DNA of 64,000 nt from Bin87 sp965197635 (GTDB lineage Bacteria; Chloroflexota; Dehalococcoidia; Lucifugimonadales; UBA3495), in the NCBI GenBank assembly GCA_965197635.1, contig CBDANN010000006.1, positions 372,001 to 436,000 on the forward strand, written 5' to 3'. The notes beneath the pieces were generated by a model that did no database searches, was not told the origin of the DNA, and saw only the letters and a list, made by a program, of their open reading frames with translations. The position numbers and the translations under genes were made by a program. Position 1 is the stretch's first letter, and each line of letters starts with the position of its first letter. Shown piece after piece: positions 50,904 through 60,100 of this stretch.

Positions 50904-51814
50904 ATGCTACCAGCTGAGCAGCCCGACCGCATCCATGTCGCCTTTGACGATCACCGACTGGTGACCAACGCTGGGCTGCTGCTTCCGGTCACGCGGGCTG
51001 GGCGTTCGGGACTGGGTGAACTGGTGGACCGGCATGTTGACCTGGGAGATGCGCCGGGTCGGGCGAATGTGGGAGACCAGATGCTGACGTTGGTGGCCTC
51101 GGCGTTGATCGGTGGCGACTGCATTGACGACGCCACTGTGTTGCGCACCGGCGGGACGGCTGGGGCCATCGGCGGCGTGGTCAAGGCGCCGTCCACCCTG
51201 GGGACGTTCCTGCGGAGTTTCCAGTGAGGCCACACCCGCCAGCTGGATCGGGTGAGCCGTGAGTTGTTGGCTCGGGCCTGGGCCGCCGGTGCGGGTCCGG
51301 GCGACGGGCCGTTGACCATCGACCTGGACTCCACCATCTGCGAGACCTATGGATTGACGAAGGAAGGTGCCCGCCATCACGGCAACGCCAGCAGCGGGTG
51401 ATAGCCCCGCTGCTGGCGTTGCCGCCGGAACCGGCGATGTGCTGATGTCTCGGCTGCGGGAGGGCCGGGCCAACACGGTTCGGGGCGCCGCTCACTTCCT
51501 GCGGGAGACGGTGGGCCGGGTGCGCCATACCGGGGCCACTGGGCAACTCACGGTGCGCGCCGACCGCGGCTTCTACACCCACGCCTTGGTCGCGGTCTGC
51601 CGCCAGACGGATGTCCGCTTCTCCATCACCATCCGCCAGCACGCCCGGTTGCGGAACCTGATCGAGACCATACCCGAAAGGGAGTGGACGCCCCTACCCT
51701 ACTGGATGGACGGCGCCGCCGACGTGGCCGAAACCAGCTACACTCCCTTCGCGGGCGAGCCCGACGCCGCGCCGGTGCGCCTCATCGTGCGGCGGGTGAT
51801 ACCCACCCCCGGCT
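50904..51814 (+). pseudogene. IS1380 transposase, 5' part
   Basis: PDRIHVAFDDHRLVTNAGLL and VGDQMLTLVASALIGGDCID open an IS1380 transposase. TGA at 51224-51226 stands where Trp is expected (RSFQ-stop-GHTRQLDRVS). ITIDLDST-like DGPLTIDLDSTICETYG carries the first catalytic Asp. A 45-bp hairpin (51381-51425) replaces the next segment. The frame recovers as VAAGTGDVLMSRLREGRANT and LTVRADRGFYTHALV (second Asp) up to VIPTPG, where IS110 is inserted. Confidence 0.82.
51381..51425. repeat. 19-bp-arm perfect hairpin inside IS1380
   Basis: CGGCAACGCCAGCAGCGGG (51381-51399), loop TGATAGC, then the exact reverse complement (51407-51425). The right arm encodes the expected transposase sequence; the left arm replaces the expected codons and brings in two stops. 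Confidence 0.95.
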
Positions 51815-51832
51815 ATGGACTAACTGAAACTA

Positions 51833-53224
51833 TCAAGCTGCCGCGGCCTCTGATCCGTGGTGCAGGCCCGAAGCTGGAGCATCGGGGAGAGGCACCAGCT
51901 GATAGCCCAGTTGCGCCGCCCGGCGCTTGGCCGCGCGCAGCGCCCGGTCCTGATATTGCTTCTCGTAGTACTCCGCGCCGGCATCCACGTACTCCTGGCC
52001 GTCGCGCAGCATGGTGTAGATGAGCCTGGCCAGCTTGTGAGCGGTGGCGGTGATGGCCTTGGGCGCACCCAGCTGCGCCTTCTTCCGACGCAGAAATGCG
52101 CCCAAGGCGCTATCGGAGCGGTGCAGCGCGTTGGCCGCCAGACGCAATGCTGCCGCCGCGCGGCTGGCGCTGGGCTTGGTCTTTGAGCTGATCACCTTGC
52201 CGCCGGTGATGCGGTTGTTGGGGCTCAAGCCTAGCCAGGATGCGAAGTGCTTGGCGCTGGGCCATTTGGTCATGTCCGTGCCAATCTCGCTGATCACTTT
52301 CAGGGCCGTGAAGCCGTCCACGCCGTCGATGCGGGTCAGGTCCACTCCCGTCATCCGGTACAGGTGCGTCCAAACGTCGAAGCGTGGCGCGTTTCCTTTG
52401 CTGCGTCTCCGGCCGGACTTCGCCGCTGGAGGATCACCATCGCTGCGGTCCTCAAACCGCTCCAGCTGGGCTTCAATTTCACGGTCGCATTCGGTAATCT
52501 TGCCCTGATAAAACCGGTACAGTTCCAGGGCCTGGGTCAGCTCGAAGATGTGCTCCTCCCTCCAATGGCCTTGTAACGACTTGGCGATGGTCTTCTCGTC
52601 GGCCTTGATCCTGGGGTCGCGCAGTCGCGCCAGCTTTCGGGCGTCCCGCTCGCCGCCCACGATGGCCTCCATGATGTCCATGCCGGTCTTGCCCGTGATG
52701 TCCCGGATCACGTGCTGGAGCTTCACGTTCATCTGGGTCAGGGCCTTCTGCATGTGCTGGATATGCTGTGACGCGTATTCCACCAGCATGGCCCGCTGCC
52801 GCAGGTAGCTGCGCAGACGCCGCACCTCCCCGTCGGGTCGGAAGGCTCCGGAGAGCAGGCCATAGGTGTGCAACTGCTGCAGCCACTGGCAGTCCCGCAC
52901 GTCGGTCTTACGACCCGGCACGTTCTTGATGCGCCTGGGGTCCACCAGCATCACCTGAAAACCCCGTTCTTCCAGCACCCCGAACAGCGGTATCCAGTAC
53001 ACCCCGGTGGACTCCATGACCACGGTCTCCACGTCGCACTCGGTAAGCCAGTCCGCCAGACGGTACAGGTCCGTAGTGAAAGCCTCAAACTCACGCACCG
53101 GCTGTTCGGACCGATCGGCGGGAACTGCCACATAGTGGCTGGTGGCCCCCACGTCGATGCCCGCCGCGTTCAGGTTCAGCTGGGACAACCCTTCCGATTT
53201 CGTACCGCTCTTGCCGCTGCTCAT
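51833..53224 (-). CDS. IS110 family transposase (DEDD recombinase)
   Basis: 463 residues from ATG 53224, with GGAGG five bases upstream. The RuvC-like DEDD domain has NAAGIDVGATSHYVAVP (Asp), VETVVMESTGVYWIPLF (Glu) and VDPRRIKNVPGRKTDVRD (two Asp). A coiled-coil middle follows, then MTGVDLTRIDGVDGFTALKV and SSKTKPSASRAAAALRLAA with the catalytic serine. IS110 recombinases are guided by a bridge RNA encoded in the element's non-coding end; here that would be 53225-53484. Confidence 0.94.
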   Translation of the reverse strand: MSSGKSGTKSEGLSQLNLNAAGIDVGATSHYVAVPADRSEQPVREFEAFTTDLYRLADWLTECDVETVVMESTGVYWIPLFGVLEERGFQVMLVDPRRIKNVPGRKTDVRDCQWLQQLHTYGLLSGAFRPDGEVRRLRSYLRQRAMLVEYASQHIQHMQKALTQMNVKLQHVIRDITGKTGMDIMEAIVGGERDARKLARLRDPRIKADEKTIAKSLQGHWREEHIFELTQALELYRFYQGKITECDREIEAQLERFEDRSDGDPPAAKSGRRRSKGNAPRFDVWTHLYRMTGVDLTRIDGVDGFTALKVISEIGTDMTKWPSAKHFASWLGLSPNNRITGGKVISSKTKPSASRAAAALRLAANALHRSDSALGAFLRRKKAQLGAPKAITATAHKLARLIYTMLRDGQEYVDAGAEYYEKQYQDRALRAAKRRAAQLGYQLVPLPDAPASGLHHGSEAAAA

Positions 53225-53235
53225 CATCGCCTCCG

Positions 53236-53470
53236 CGCCTGCAAGGTAGCGGTGTCGCCGGAGGGAGATGCTAATATCGAACAATCTATGGAACGGGATC
53301 GCTCCGCTTGGAGCGTCACCAATGATGCAGTCGCAAGTCTCCCAGACCATGCTCCCAAACGGGCAATAAGCGCCAATGCCAGCTCGGTCTTGATCCGGAC
53401 GGCACCCCTTACCATCAGCATACATCCTTGGGGCGGACTCACCAGTTAGTCACCTCTGCACGGCCCGGAC
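53236..53470 (-). ncRNA. Candidate IS110 bridge RNA
   Basis: The non-coding left end of the IS110 element. Compared with the 288-bp mini-element (40356-40643), it keeps blocks GTGCAGAGG, GACTAACTGG, GCATTGGTGACG, GATCCCGTT and CTCCCTCCGGCGACAC. It also has a stem with a compensated change (53300-53305 with 53310-53315) and a hexamer that differs between copies within constant flanks CCCG...AGCATGGTC. That hexamer (TTTGGG here) resembles the sequence left of this copy's insertion site (GTTGGG). Exact RNA ends are not known. Confidence 0.6.
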
Positions 53471-53484
53471 ACGGGCATAATGTT

Positions 53485-53903
53485 GCTCCCAACTGGCCCT
53501 CTTCGCCACCTACCGCTACCACGGCTTCATCACCGACCGGGACGGGGACACCCAGGCACTGGAGGCCGACCATCGCCGCCACGCCGAGATCGAGAATGCC
53601 ATCCGCGACCTCAAGTACGGCGTGGGTCTCAACCATCTCCCCTCGGGCCGCTTCGCCGCCAACGCCGCCTGGCGGACCGTACAGATCATCGCCCACAACC
53701 TGGCTCGCTGGACCGCCCGCATCGGTCTGGGCGAGCCAGAGGTGGTAACCACCAGGACCCTCCGGCGACGCTTCTTCGCCATGGCCGGACGCCTCACCCG
53801 CAAGACGCGCCGCCTCACTTTGCATCTTCCCCAGCATTGGCACTGGGAAAACCAGTTCACTCGCGCCCTGGCTCGGTTGCGTGCCCTGCCACTCCCTTCC
53901 TGA
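53485..53903 (+). pseudogene. IS1380 transposase, 3' part
   Basis: Resumes as SQLALFATYRYHGFITDRDG, EIENAIRDLKYGVGLNHLPS (region of the catalytic Glu), NAAWRTVQIIAHNLARW and KTRRLTLHLPQHWHWENQFT, ending at 53903. This part is intact. Confidence 0.85.
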
Positions 53904-54153
53904 TGGTGGCGCCGGCAACCGGCCCGCCAATCCCACCCGCCAGTCAGTCAAACGTCTCCCCGGCTCGCGCCAGATGGATCAGCGAGTGTTCCCTGTTGCC
54001 TCCGGCTCAGCCAGCAGCGGCTCCCCACGCCTGACACTGGCGGGCCGATTGCCAACCACCAGGCCCATCTACCCGATTTCCGCCCCAACGGTCGCGTCTT
54101 CATCACCCTCGTGTCCCATTCCAGTGCTCCCACAATGCCCTTCGGTGGATTCA

Positions 54154-54434
54154 GCCTAAAACGACACCAGCGCCCGCCCACCACCAATCTACACCAGACA
54201 CCATGAGATGCCTCCGACCAATGCAGAGCGTCCGCCGTGATGAAGTTCATCACAAGCAACCCAAGCCAAGCGACCGAACATAACCAAAATGCCCAACACA
54301 CGCACTCCCCCCGCGAGAATTCACCAAAGGAGACTGACAGCATGCGCAAACGAGCGTCACGCCAACCCCACCTCGAATAGGTCGCAACAGCGCCCACCAT
54401 CAGATATCACACCAGCAAACAGAGAAAGTTATCC
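54154..54434. other. Intergenic, no gene seen
   Basis: AC-rich spacer after the IS1380 right end. It presumably holds the promoter of the exported-protein gene at 54435; AGAGAAAG lies just before that ATG. Nothing else recognised. Confidence 0.5.
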
Positions 54435-55184
54435 ATGGCAATATTCACGAAAAACAAGCCGGTACTAATGCTGACTGCCGTCTTCGCCGTCATCGGGGCA
54501 CTGGGCGTCACGATGCCGATCAACAACCAGGCAGCCGCCTCGGCAGGGTCGGTGTCCGAGGACGTCTTCATCGTCCGTGAACTCGGCGCCGAAAGCGTCA
54601 CGCTGAGCGACATCCCCATACCCCACCAAGACTGCAACGAAAACTACCGGTATAAGGTGCGGGTTGCCAAATACATGAACGCCAACGACGTGTATCAGTA
54701 CTGGCGGTTCAACAGCGGCGACAACCCGGCCAACGACCTCACCATTGAAGGCCTGGACACCGAGGGCTACTACGACTTTGCCGTCAAGGCCAAGTGCGAC
54801 GCCGACAACGGCGGCGGCACCCTGAAGACCACGAAGACCTACGGCCCCATCGCAACCAGCGAGGTAGTGCGCGGCTACTGGCCCTTCTAACCCTCGGCCA
54901 ATGAGGACGAAGTCAATTTTCACATGCTCCAACACTCGCTGTGCAACGAGGGGTACCGATTCCACTACCGCAAGGGGCCGACCGGATGGCAGTACACCGA
55001 CTTCGATTTCGACGACTACGTCGTTTCGGACAAGTGGGACGGTTGCGCCATGTACACGATGCCCAACTCTGAGAACATTCGGCACAAGGCCAAGGTAGAA
55101 TGCGCCTTCGGCAATGAAGACAGGAACGGAGCGGTCTGGTACCGCAATGTCATGGGCAACCTGAACATCGACTACGACGAATAA
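54435..55184 (+). pseudogene. Exported protein with two related domains, in-frame TAA
   Basis: Signal peptide LMLTAVFAVIGALGVTMPIN (residues 10-30) with an AAA-like cleavage region. The first domain (ENYRYKVRVAKYMNANDVYQ, EGLDTEGYYDFAVKAKCDAD) has the Tyr/Val strand pattern of fibronectin-III-like folds. TAA at 54888-54890 interrupts the same frame. A second domain follows (LCNEGYRFHYRKGPTGWQYT, AKVECAFGNEDRNGAVWYRN) up to 55184. Each half has a C-N-E start and a matching second Cys, so they may be duplicates. Either a nonsense mutation or a short natural form. Confidence 0.55.
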
Positions 55185-55300
55185 AGCCCCCGCCTGACCG
55201 ACAAGGCACGACAGAACCACATTACGCGGCTCCAGACGCCAAACGGACGTCCCAGACCTCCAGCATAACCCGCGTCTGGAACCGCGCAGACGAGCCCTCC

Positions 55301-55510
55301 ATGAGTACAGCACCGACACGAGTAGACACCACGCACGCGCCCGAAACCAAACCGCGTGACCACCCCAAGTGTCCACGTTGCAACGGTAATCTGCAGACGG
55401 TTCAAGACCCAAGAGATAAAGAGGTCTACCACCAATGTAGAGTGTGCAGTCACATTCCCAACCCGCAAGCGCAAACCACTCCACCCCCCAGCAGGCCGAA
55501 GATGGGATAG
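55301..55510 (+). CDS. Small zinc-ribbon protein
   Basis: 69 residues: KPRDHPKCPRCNGNLQTVQD and EVYHQCRVCSHIPNPQ give two CxxC knuckles, flanked by low-complexity Pro/Thr. Function unknown; may bind nucleic acid or be an anchor. Start at ATG 55301 without a strong ribosome site. Confidence 0.5.
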   Translation: MSTAPTRVDTTHAPETKPRDHPKCPRCNGNLQTVQDPRDKEVYHQCRVCSHIPNPQAQTTPPPSRPKMG

Positions 55511-55764
55511 ACGCCGCGCAGCAATGCAAGCTCCACACGGCGCCAGCAGCCGCAGAAACCGGAGCTGCCGCAAACGCAACGACCGGTCAGCAAGCACCAG
55601 CAACGCCACGTGCAGCGCCTATCATGCCGACGGCCACCCAGGTATCGAGGCTCTCCACAGTGTAGGCCATAAACCTGCTGATACTCCTCCGCTGGCCGGA
55701 TGGCGCCACATGCACCGCCGGCGGCAGCAAGCGTGCCCCCACCAACAATCGAGCGGCATTACCT

Positions 55765-56130
55765 ATGCGCCGCCGCGACTTTCAGCGGTACATCTTCGCA
55801 ATACAAGGCATCTCCTTCGGCAACAGCCTCAATACCCGGGCCTGGCTCGCCATCATCGCCGAGACCGTCCAAGAAGGCAGAGTGCCGTCGCTACCGAGGT
55901 TCGCCCAGATCGGCCAAATCAAGACCAGGCACGCTGACGAAAAAGCCCATGCCCTGATCACAGCAGCCATAGAGCGCGCCGGCATCAAACCGGACGACGA
56001 GCCGTTCCCCACCGCTACCAGGATCCTCAACATTCCACGCGACGACACGCAACGGGCCGAACCCGAACACCAGCCGCCACGAACCACCATCCAAAAGTTG
56101 CTCGGTACCGTACGTCGACCTTCACGATAG
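55765..56130 (+). CDS. Hypothetical protein
   Basis: 121 residues, basic. IQGISFGNSLNTRAWLAIIA, ETVQEGRVPSLPRFAQIGQI and AHALITAAIERAGIKPDDEP look like a folded helical protein. It is unrelated to families I recognise. The preceding 250 bp contain no clear gene, only low-complexity frames. Confidence 0.45.
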   Translation: MRRRDFQRYIFAIQGISFGNSLNTRAWLAIIAETVQEGRVPSLPRFAQIGQIKTRHADEKAHALITAAIERAGIKPDDEPFPTATRILNIPRDDTQRAEPEHQPPRTTIQKLLGTVRRPSR

Positions 56131-56453
56131 CGTCCCGACTACACGGGCAGGGACTACCGCCGGCGTTGCCGGCGAATACAGCAACGAAGCCGTCCTATAA
56201 CGGCGACGTCACGACAGACTCACGTCAATAACATTGCATAACCGTACCAACATGACTTTTGCTTGGTAGAATAAGACCACCCCACAGACCAGCACGCCAT
56301 CAGCGTCCACCCACGCCCTCGGACGGCCAACCGGCCACAATTGAGCGCAGAGTCCGTTAAGCACGCGACCAAGCTGCCGAGGGACGTCCACCCCCAAGAA
56401 GACACCATGAGACCCAGTGGAATAGGGGATACCGACCTGCAGGGAGCGGCAAC
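56131..56453. other. Intergenic, 323 bp, nothing recognised
   Basis: No ORF with coding character on either strand. Ends with GGGAGCGG before ATG 56454. Confidence 0.5.
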
Positions 56454-58423
56454 ATGTTCAAACGTCCCAATACCAAGGTAATGACCTCGGTCGGAATAGC
56501 GTTGGCCATCGCCTTCATAGCCGCGGTAGCCACTTCCACCGCACCGGCAACGACCGAATCACAGGGTCTACCCACGCTCGGGTTCCACAACATCAACCTG
56601 AGCTTAAACGAGCCCAGCGGGATAAATGCAGAAACCCGGACATCCACAGTGATACTGTCCACAACGAGCTCCCAAACCGTCACCGTCAATTACACCTTCA
56701 TTCCAATCACCACCGAGGTAGACGACTACATCGGGGCCGACGGCACACTCACGTTCCCAGCTGGCAGCACTTCCGAAAACATTGAGTCATCCTCCTGGAC
56801 GACGAGTACGCAGAAAACATCGAGCGATTCAGCATCGACCTCAGCTCCCCAACCAACGCCACATTGGGCTCTCACCGCAGCGGCCAAGTCACCATCGTTG
56901 ACACCGACCCCCGACCGCCACCAAGTCACCATCGTTGACACCGACCCCCGACCGGTCGTGAGAATGAAACACCTATTTGGTTCCGTACGCGAGGGCGACG
57001 AACACGAGATGGTCCTGGCATCAGACCGGCAAGCCCAGTACGATTACACCGTAATCGTCCAGACCCAGACCAGCGGAAACGCCAGCACCAACACCGACTA
57101 TCACTGGTTCAGTCAAACCGTGATGATGCCGGCGTACGAGACACGCGTCGCCAGAAACCTAATCACCAAGGATGACAACATACCCGAACCCGGTGAAGTG
57201 TTATACGCCGACATACTGAAGAACGGCGACGGCAAAGAGTTGGACCAAGACAATCGTTTACTCGCCATCTTAATCATCGACGACGACAACCGCGATGGGT
57301 TCTACGTCTCCAACCTCAGCGACCGCCCCGACATTAACGAGCGATACGACATTGCCGACGGCGCCGACGTCAGGAAACGCCAGATGTTCGTCAATGAGGG
57401 CAGCCAGGCCCACTACGAAATCTGGATGTCCCAGGGCTCCAACCTAGCCCGTCACCGTCAGCGTAGAGCCGCGTCAGGGCAGCCCAACACTCCAATCGAA
57501 CTCCCCCAGCCACACCTTCACCCCCCAGAACTGGCGGCACCCCTACACCATCACCGTCACGTCAGACCAGGACGCCGATTCATTCGACGACACCCGCCAG
57601 GTCGCGCACACCGTGACCACCGAGGACCAGTTCTACAAGCGGAAGACCGTCGGAAACCTGACCTGGGTGCAGCGAGACGACACCCGAGACGACACGGGAC
57701 ATGTGACCCACAGCAAGAACCACCCCGACGTCTCCAACCCGGTTACCGTCTCGATACTCAGCCACCCCAAGCGGCACGACGGAACCAAGTTCTACGTGCG
57801 CCTCCCATTCTCCGAGAACATCTCCATTGCCTACCCGGACATGAGAGATTACGCCTTCCGGTTGACCGGCGCCTACGTCCACCAAGCCCGCCGGGTCAAC
57901 CGGACCAGCACCCTGTGGGACCTCGTGGTCCTGCCCAACACCGACCACAGCAACGTGTCAATCGTACTGCGGAGCAACCGTGCCTGCGACCAAGACGGCG
58001 CGATCTGCTCCAACAGCAACAGCAGGCTGGGCAACACCCTCACGCTGGCCGTGGCCGGCGCCGACGGCGCGGCAGCACAGCTGCCGCCGGGCACCGCCGG
58101 CGAACCAGTGCTGGACATCTCGGGCAGCGCCACCACCGAGGGAGACCCGCTTCCATTTACCATCACGCTGAATAAGCCGGCGGACGACACCGTAACCGTC
58201 CGGTTCACGACCGTCGACGATACCGCCGAGAAGGGCAGCGACTACACCGAAACCGAGTCGACCCTCACTTTTCAGGCCGGCGAGACCGAGAAAGTCGTGA
58301 ACGTCCCGACCCTGACTGACACTACGAACGAGGGAGACGAGCACGTCACCGGATTCATCTATTCATCCACCGGCGCCGAGATCAGCCGCCCACGGCTCAG
58401 GCATCATCCAGAACGCGCAGTGA
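56454..58423 (+). pseudogene. Exported Calx-beta repeat protein, frameshifted
   Basis: Signal peptide (VGIALAIAFIAAVATSTAPA). Calx-beta-type units: GADGTLTFPAGSTSENI, then in a shifted frame DDEYAENIERFSIDLSSPTN and GQVTIVDTD; frame restored at VREGDEHEMVL; LITKDDNIPEPGEVLYADIL. Near 57445 the frame moves again into VTVSVEPRQGSPT, TITVTSDQDADSFDDTRQV and finally TTEGDPLPFTITLNKPADDT, with GSDYTETESTLTFQAGETEK. A last shift near 58388 gives the expected end GIIQNAQ-stop at 58423. Such domains bind Ca2+ in adhesins. Confidence 0.7.
56885..56954. repeat. 33-nt direct repeat, 37-nt period
   Basis: CAAGTCACCATCGTTGACAC and the following 13 bases (to CCCCCGACCG) occur at 56885-56917 and 56922-56954. 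The extra 37 bases offset the +2 frame slip at about 56785. Confidence 0.92.
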
Positions 58424-58513
58424 CCCAACGCCAGACGAGGAAACCGCCCCAAGGGGCACCCACCTAACCCAAGTCAGGATAGACCCTAAAAAGCAACCGC
58501 GGAAGACCGGCAC

Positions 58514-59389
58514 ATGCCTAATATGAAACAATTTTCCCGCAACCAGGGCCTTGGATGGCTTACCTTGCTCGTGGTCGGTGCAGCAGTGGCCATCGCACTT
58601 CTGGCATAGAACAATTCGGTCTCGGCCCATGATCACAGGGGCCCGATCCAAGGCTTGACGGTCACGGCCGGCGATGCAGCAGGGGAGATGTATGCCACCT
58701 GGGACGCGCCCGACGCTCGGACTCCGGTGGAATACCGGATTGCCTGGACGCCAGACGGCGAGAACTTCAAGAGACACACCAACACCGACTGGAACGCCTT
58801 TCCAACCGGCACCGGCTACACAATAACGGGACTGGAACCAGGCGAGACCTACCAGGTGAAGGTCCGGGCCAGGTTCACATCTCGACGGTCACGGTCGAGC
58901 GAAGTCGTCACAGGAGAGGGGGCGGCAACCGCGCCGCAACCCACGCCGGAGCCGACGCCAACCACACCGGGTGCACCTGGGAACATTGGCGCTACTCCGA
59001 ATGGGCAGACCCGGATTGACCTGTCGTGGCACACACCCTCTGACGATGGCGGGGCCGAGGTAACCGGCTACCAAATCCAGGTGTCCGTGGACGGAACGGC
59101 CTGGAGCAACCTCGCTGCCAACACCGGCTCCACAGACACCCGTTACTCCCAAACCGGCCTGGAGGCGGAGCACCCGGCACTACCGGACCGCTGCCATCAA
59201 CACCGCCACCACGGAACAGGCGCAATCATCGGCAGCAGGAGACAGGGCTGCCCTGGTCGCACTCTACAACGCCACGGACGGAGAAAACTGGCCGAACAAC
59301 ACCAACTGGCTGAGCGACGATCCCATCGGAGATCGGCATGGCGTAACCGCCAACTCCAGAGGCCGCGTCACCAAGTTGGTCCTCCAACG
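58514..59389 (+). pseudogene. Exported fibronectin-III/LRR-cap protein, broken and truncated by IS66
   Basis: ATG 58514 opens a signal peptide (GLGWLTLLVVGAAVAIALLA) that ends at an in-frame TAG (58607-58609). The same frame continues with two FN3 domains (YRIAWTPDGENFKRHTNTDW, ITGLEPGETYQVKVRARF; GAPGNIGATPNGQTRIDLSW, VTGYQIQVSVDGTAWSNL). A frameshift near 59165 leads to AALVALYNATDGENWPNNTN and GRVTKLVLQ, the typical LRR N-cap, where the IS66 element interrupts it. No LRR sequence continues after the IS. Confidence 0.72.
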
Positions 59390-59619
59390 GTAACAGTTCA
59401 GAGTTGAGGGGAGGCGAGCAGTTGTTGGCAGGCGGTGAGGGTGTTCAAACCTTTCGCCCGCCAGGCGCCGAAGACGGAGGCCAGGGTCATCCTGGTGTCA
59501 GTGCCCTGGTCGGAGCGCGTGCCCCCGCTGATCCTCCGGCTGATCACCACCGGGCGCAGGCTGCGCTCGGCGGCGTTGTTGTCCGGCGGCGCCTCGGGTT
59601 CGGCCACGAAGACGAAGAG

Positions 59620-59643
59620 TTCCCCGTATCCAGTACGGGGCAG
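59620..59643. repeat. 24-bp palindromic insertion, family A
   Basis: TTCCCCGTATCCAGTACGGG (then GCAG). Removing 24 bases restores NHIKSLFVFVAEPE. Opposite orientation to the copy at 59890 relative to the gene. Confidence 0.8.
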
Positions 59644-59889
59644 GCTCTTGATGTGGTTTGCCACCCGTCGGCACAGCCTGGCCTGAAGAGCCGACGGATC
59701 ATCCTGGAAAGGCTGACCGAGGGCCAGCAGACGGCGTTCCAAGGCCAGTTGGGCGGTGCGACGCTGTTTCCCTGACGGATGGGTGAAGGCCGTGGCCTGG
59801 CAGTAGAGTTGATGTACCGCGTCAGCCCACCGTGCCAGCCGGTCGTCCTTGGGGTAGCGGACGTGCAGGTCGTGGATGTCCCGCAACAG

Positions 59890-59913
59890 AGCCTGCCCCT
59901 GGCTTGAACAGGG
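59890..59913. repeat. 24-bp palindromic insertion, family A
   Basis: AGCCTGCCCCTGGCTTGAAC (then AGGG). Removing 24 bases restores RCWAHLLRDIHDLH. On the minus strand it reads CCCTGTTCAAGCCAGGGGCA, the same layout as 14467-14490. Confidence 0.8.
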
Positions 59914-59939
59914 GTGGGCCCAGCAGCGTTGTTTGGGAC

Positions 59940-59956
59940 GCGATTGGTCAAGGGCT
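59940..59956. repeat. 17-bp insertion, family B
   Basis: GCGATTGGTCAAGGGCT. On the minus strand AGCCCTTGACCAATCGC; the last 12 bases are shared with the other family B sites. Confidence 0.75.
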
Positions 59957-60083
59957 CGGGTGATGGTAGGCGGCGTAGAAGTCGCTGACCAGCACACCAG
60001 CGAACTGATCGCCCAGGACTTTATCCACCACCGCCTTGCCCCGTCCCCGTCTCAGGAAGTACCGCTGGGTGGGTGTGCTGAAG

Positions 60084-60100
60084 GCGATTGGTCAAAGATC
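60084..60100. repeat. 17-bp insertion, family B
   Basis: GCGATTGGTCAAAGATC, on the minus strand GATCTTTGACCAATCGC. It breaks the IS66 protein after GYV and introduces a stop. Confidence 0.75.

Larger units (their letters stand above)
51815..53484 (-). mobile_element. Complete IS110-family element
   Basis: About 1670 bp. On the minus strand: left end from 53484 (AACATTATGCCCG) with about 250 bp of non-coding leader, transposase 53224-51833, then a short right end CAGTTAGTCCAT. GCT lies at both junctions (51812-51814 and 53485-53487). The IS1380 frame is restored by joining 51814 to 53488. Confidence 0.88.
50784..54153 (+). mobile_element. IS1380-family element split by IS110
   Basis: Ends CGAATCCACCGAAAGG (50784-50799) and the complementary CTTCGGTGGATTCAG (about 54140-54153) are inverted repeats. 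They bound a transposase gene in two parts, 50904-51814 and 53485-53903, with a complete IS110 between them. The region 53906-54153 is its non-coding right end. Confidence 0.75.

Noticed and set aside
51224..51226. TGA in the IS1380 transposase as selenocysteine or recoded Trp
   Set aside because: A Trp codon is expected here, but all intact genes in the window use TGA only as stop; the gene is otherwise broken.
55356..55937. 193-codon frame overlapping the zinc-ribbon gene
   Set aside because: Arg/His/Pro-rich out-of-frame translation; the frames at 55301 and 55765 are more protein-like.
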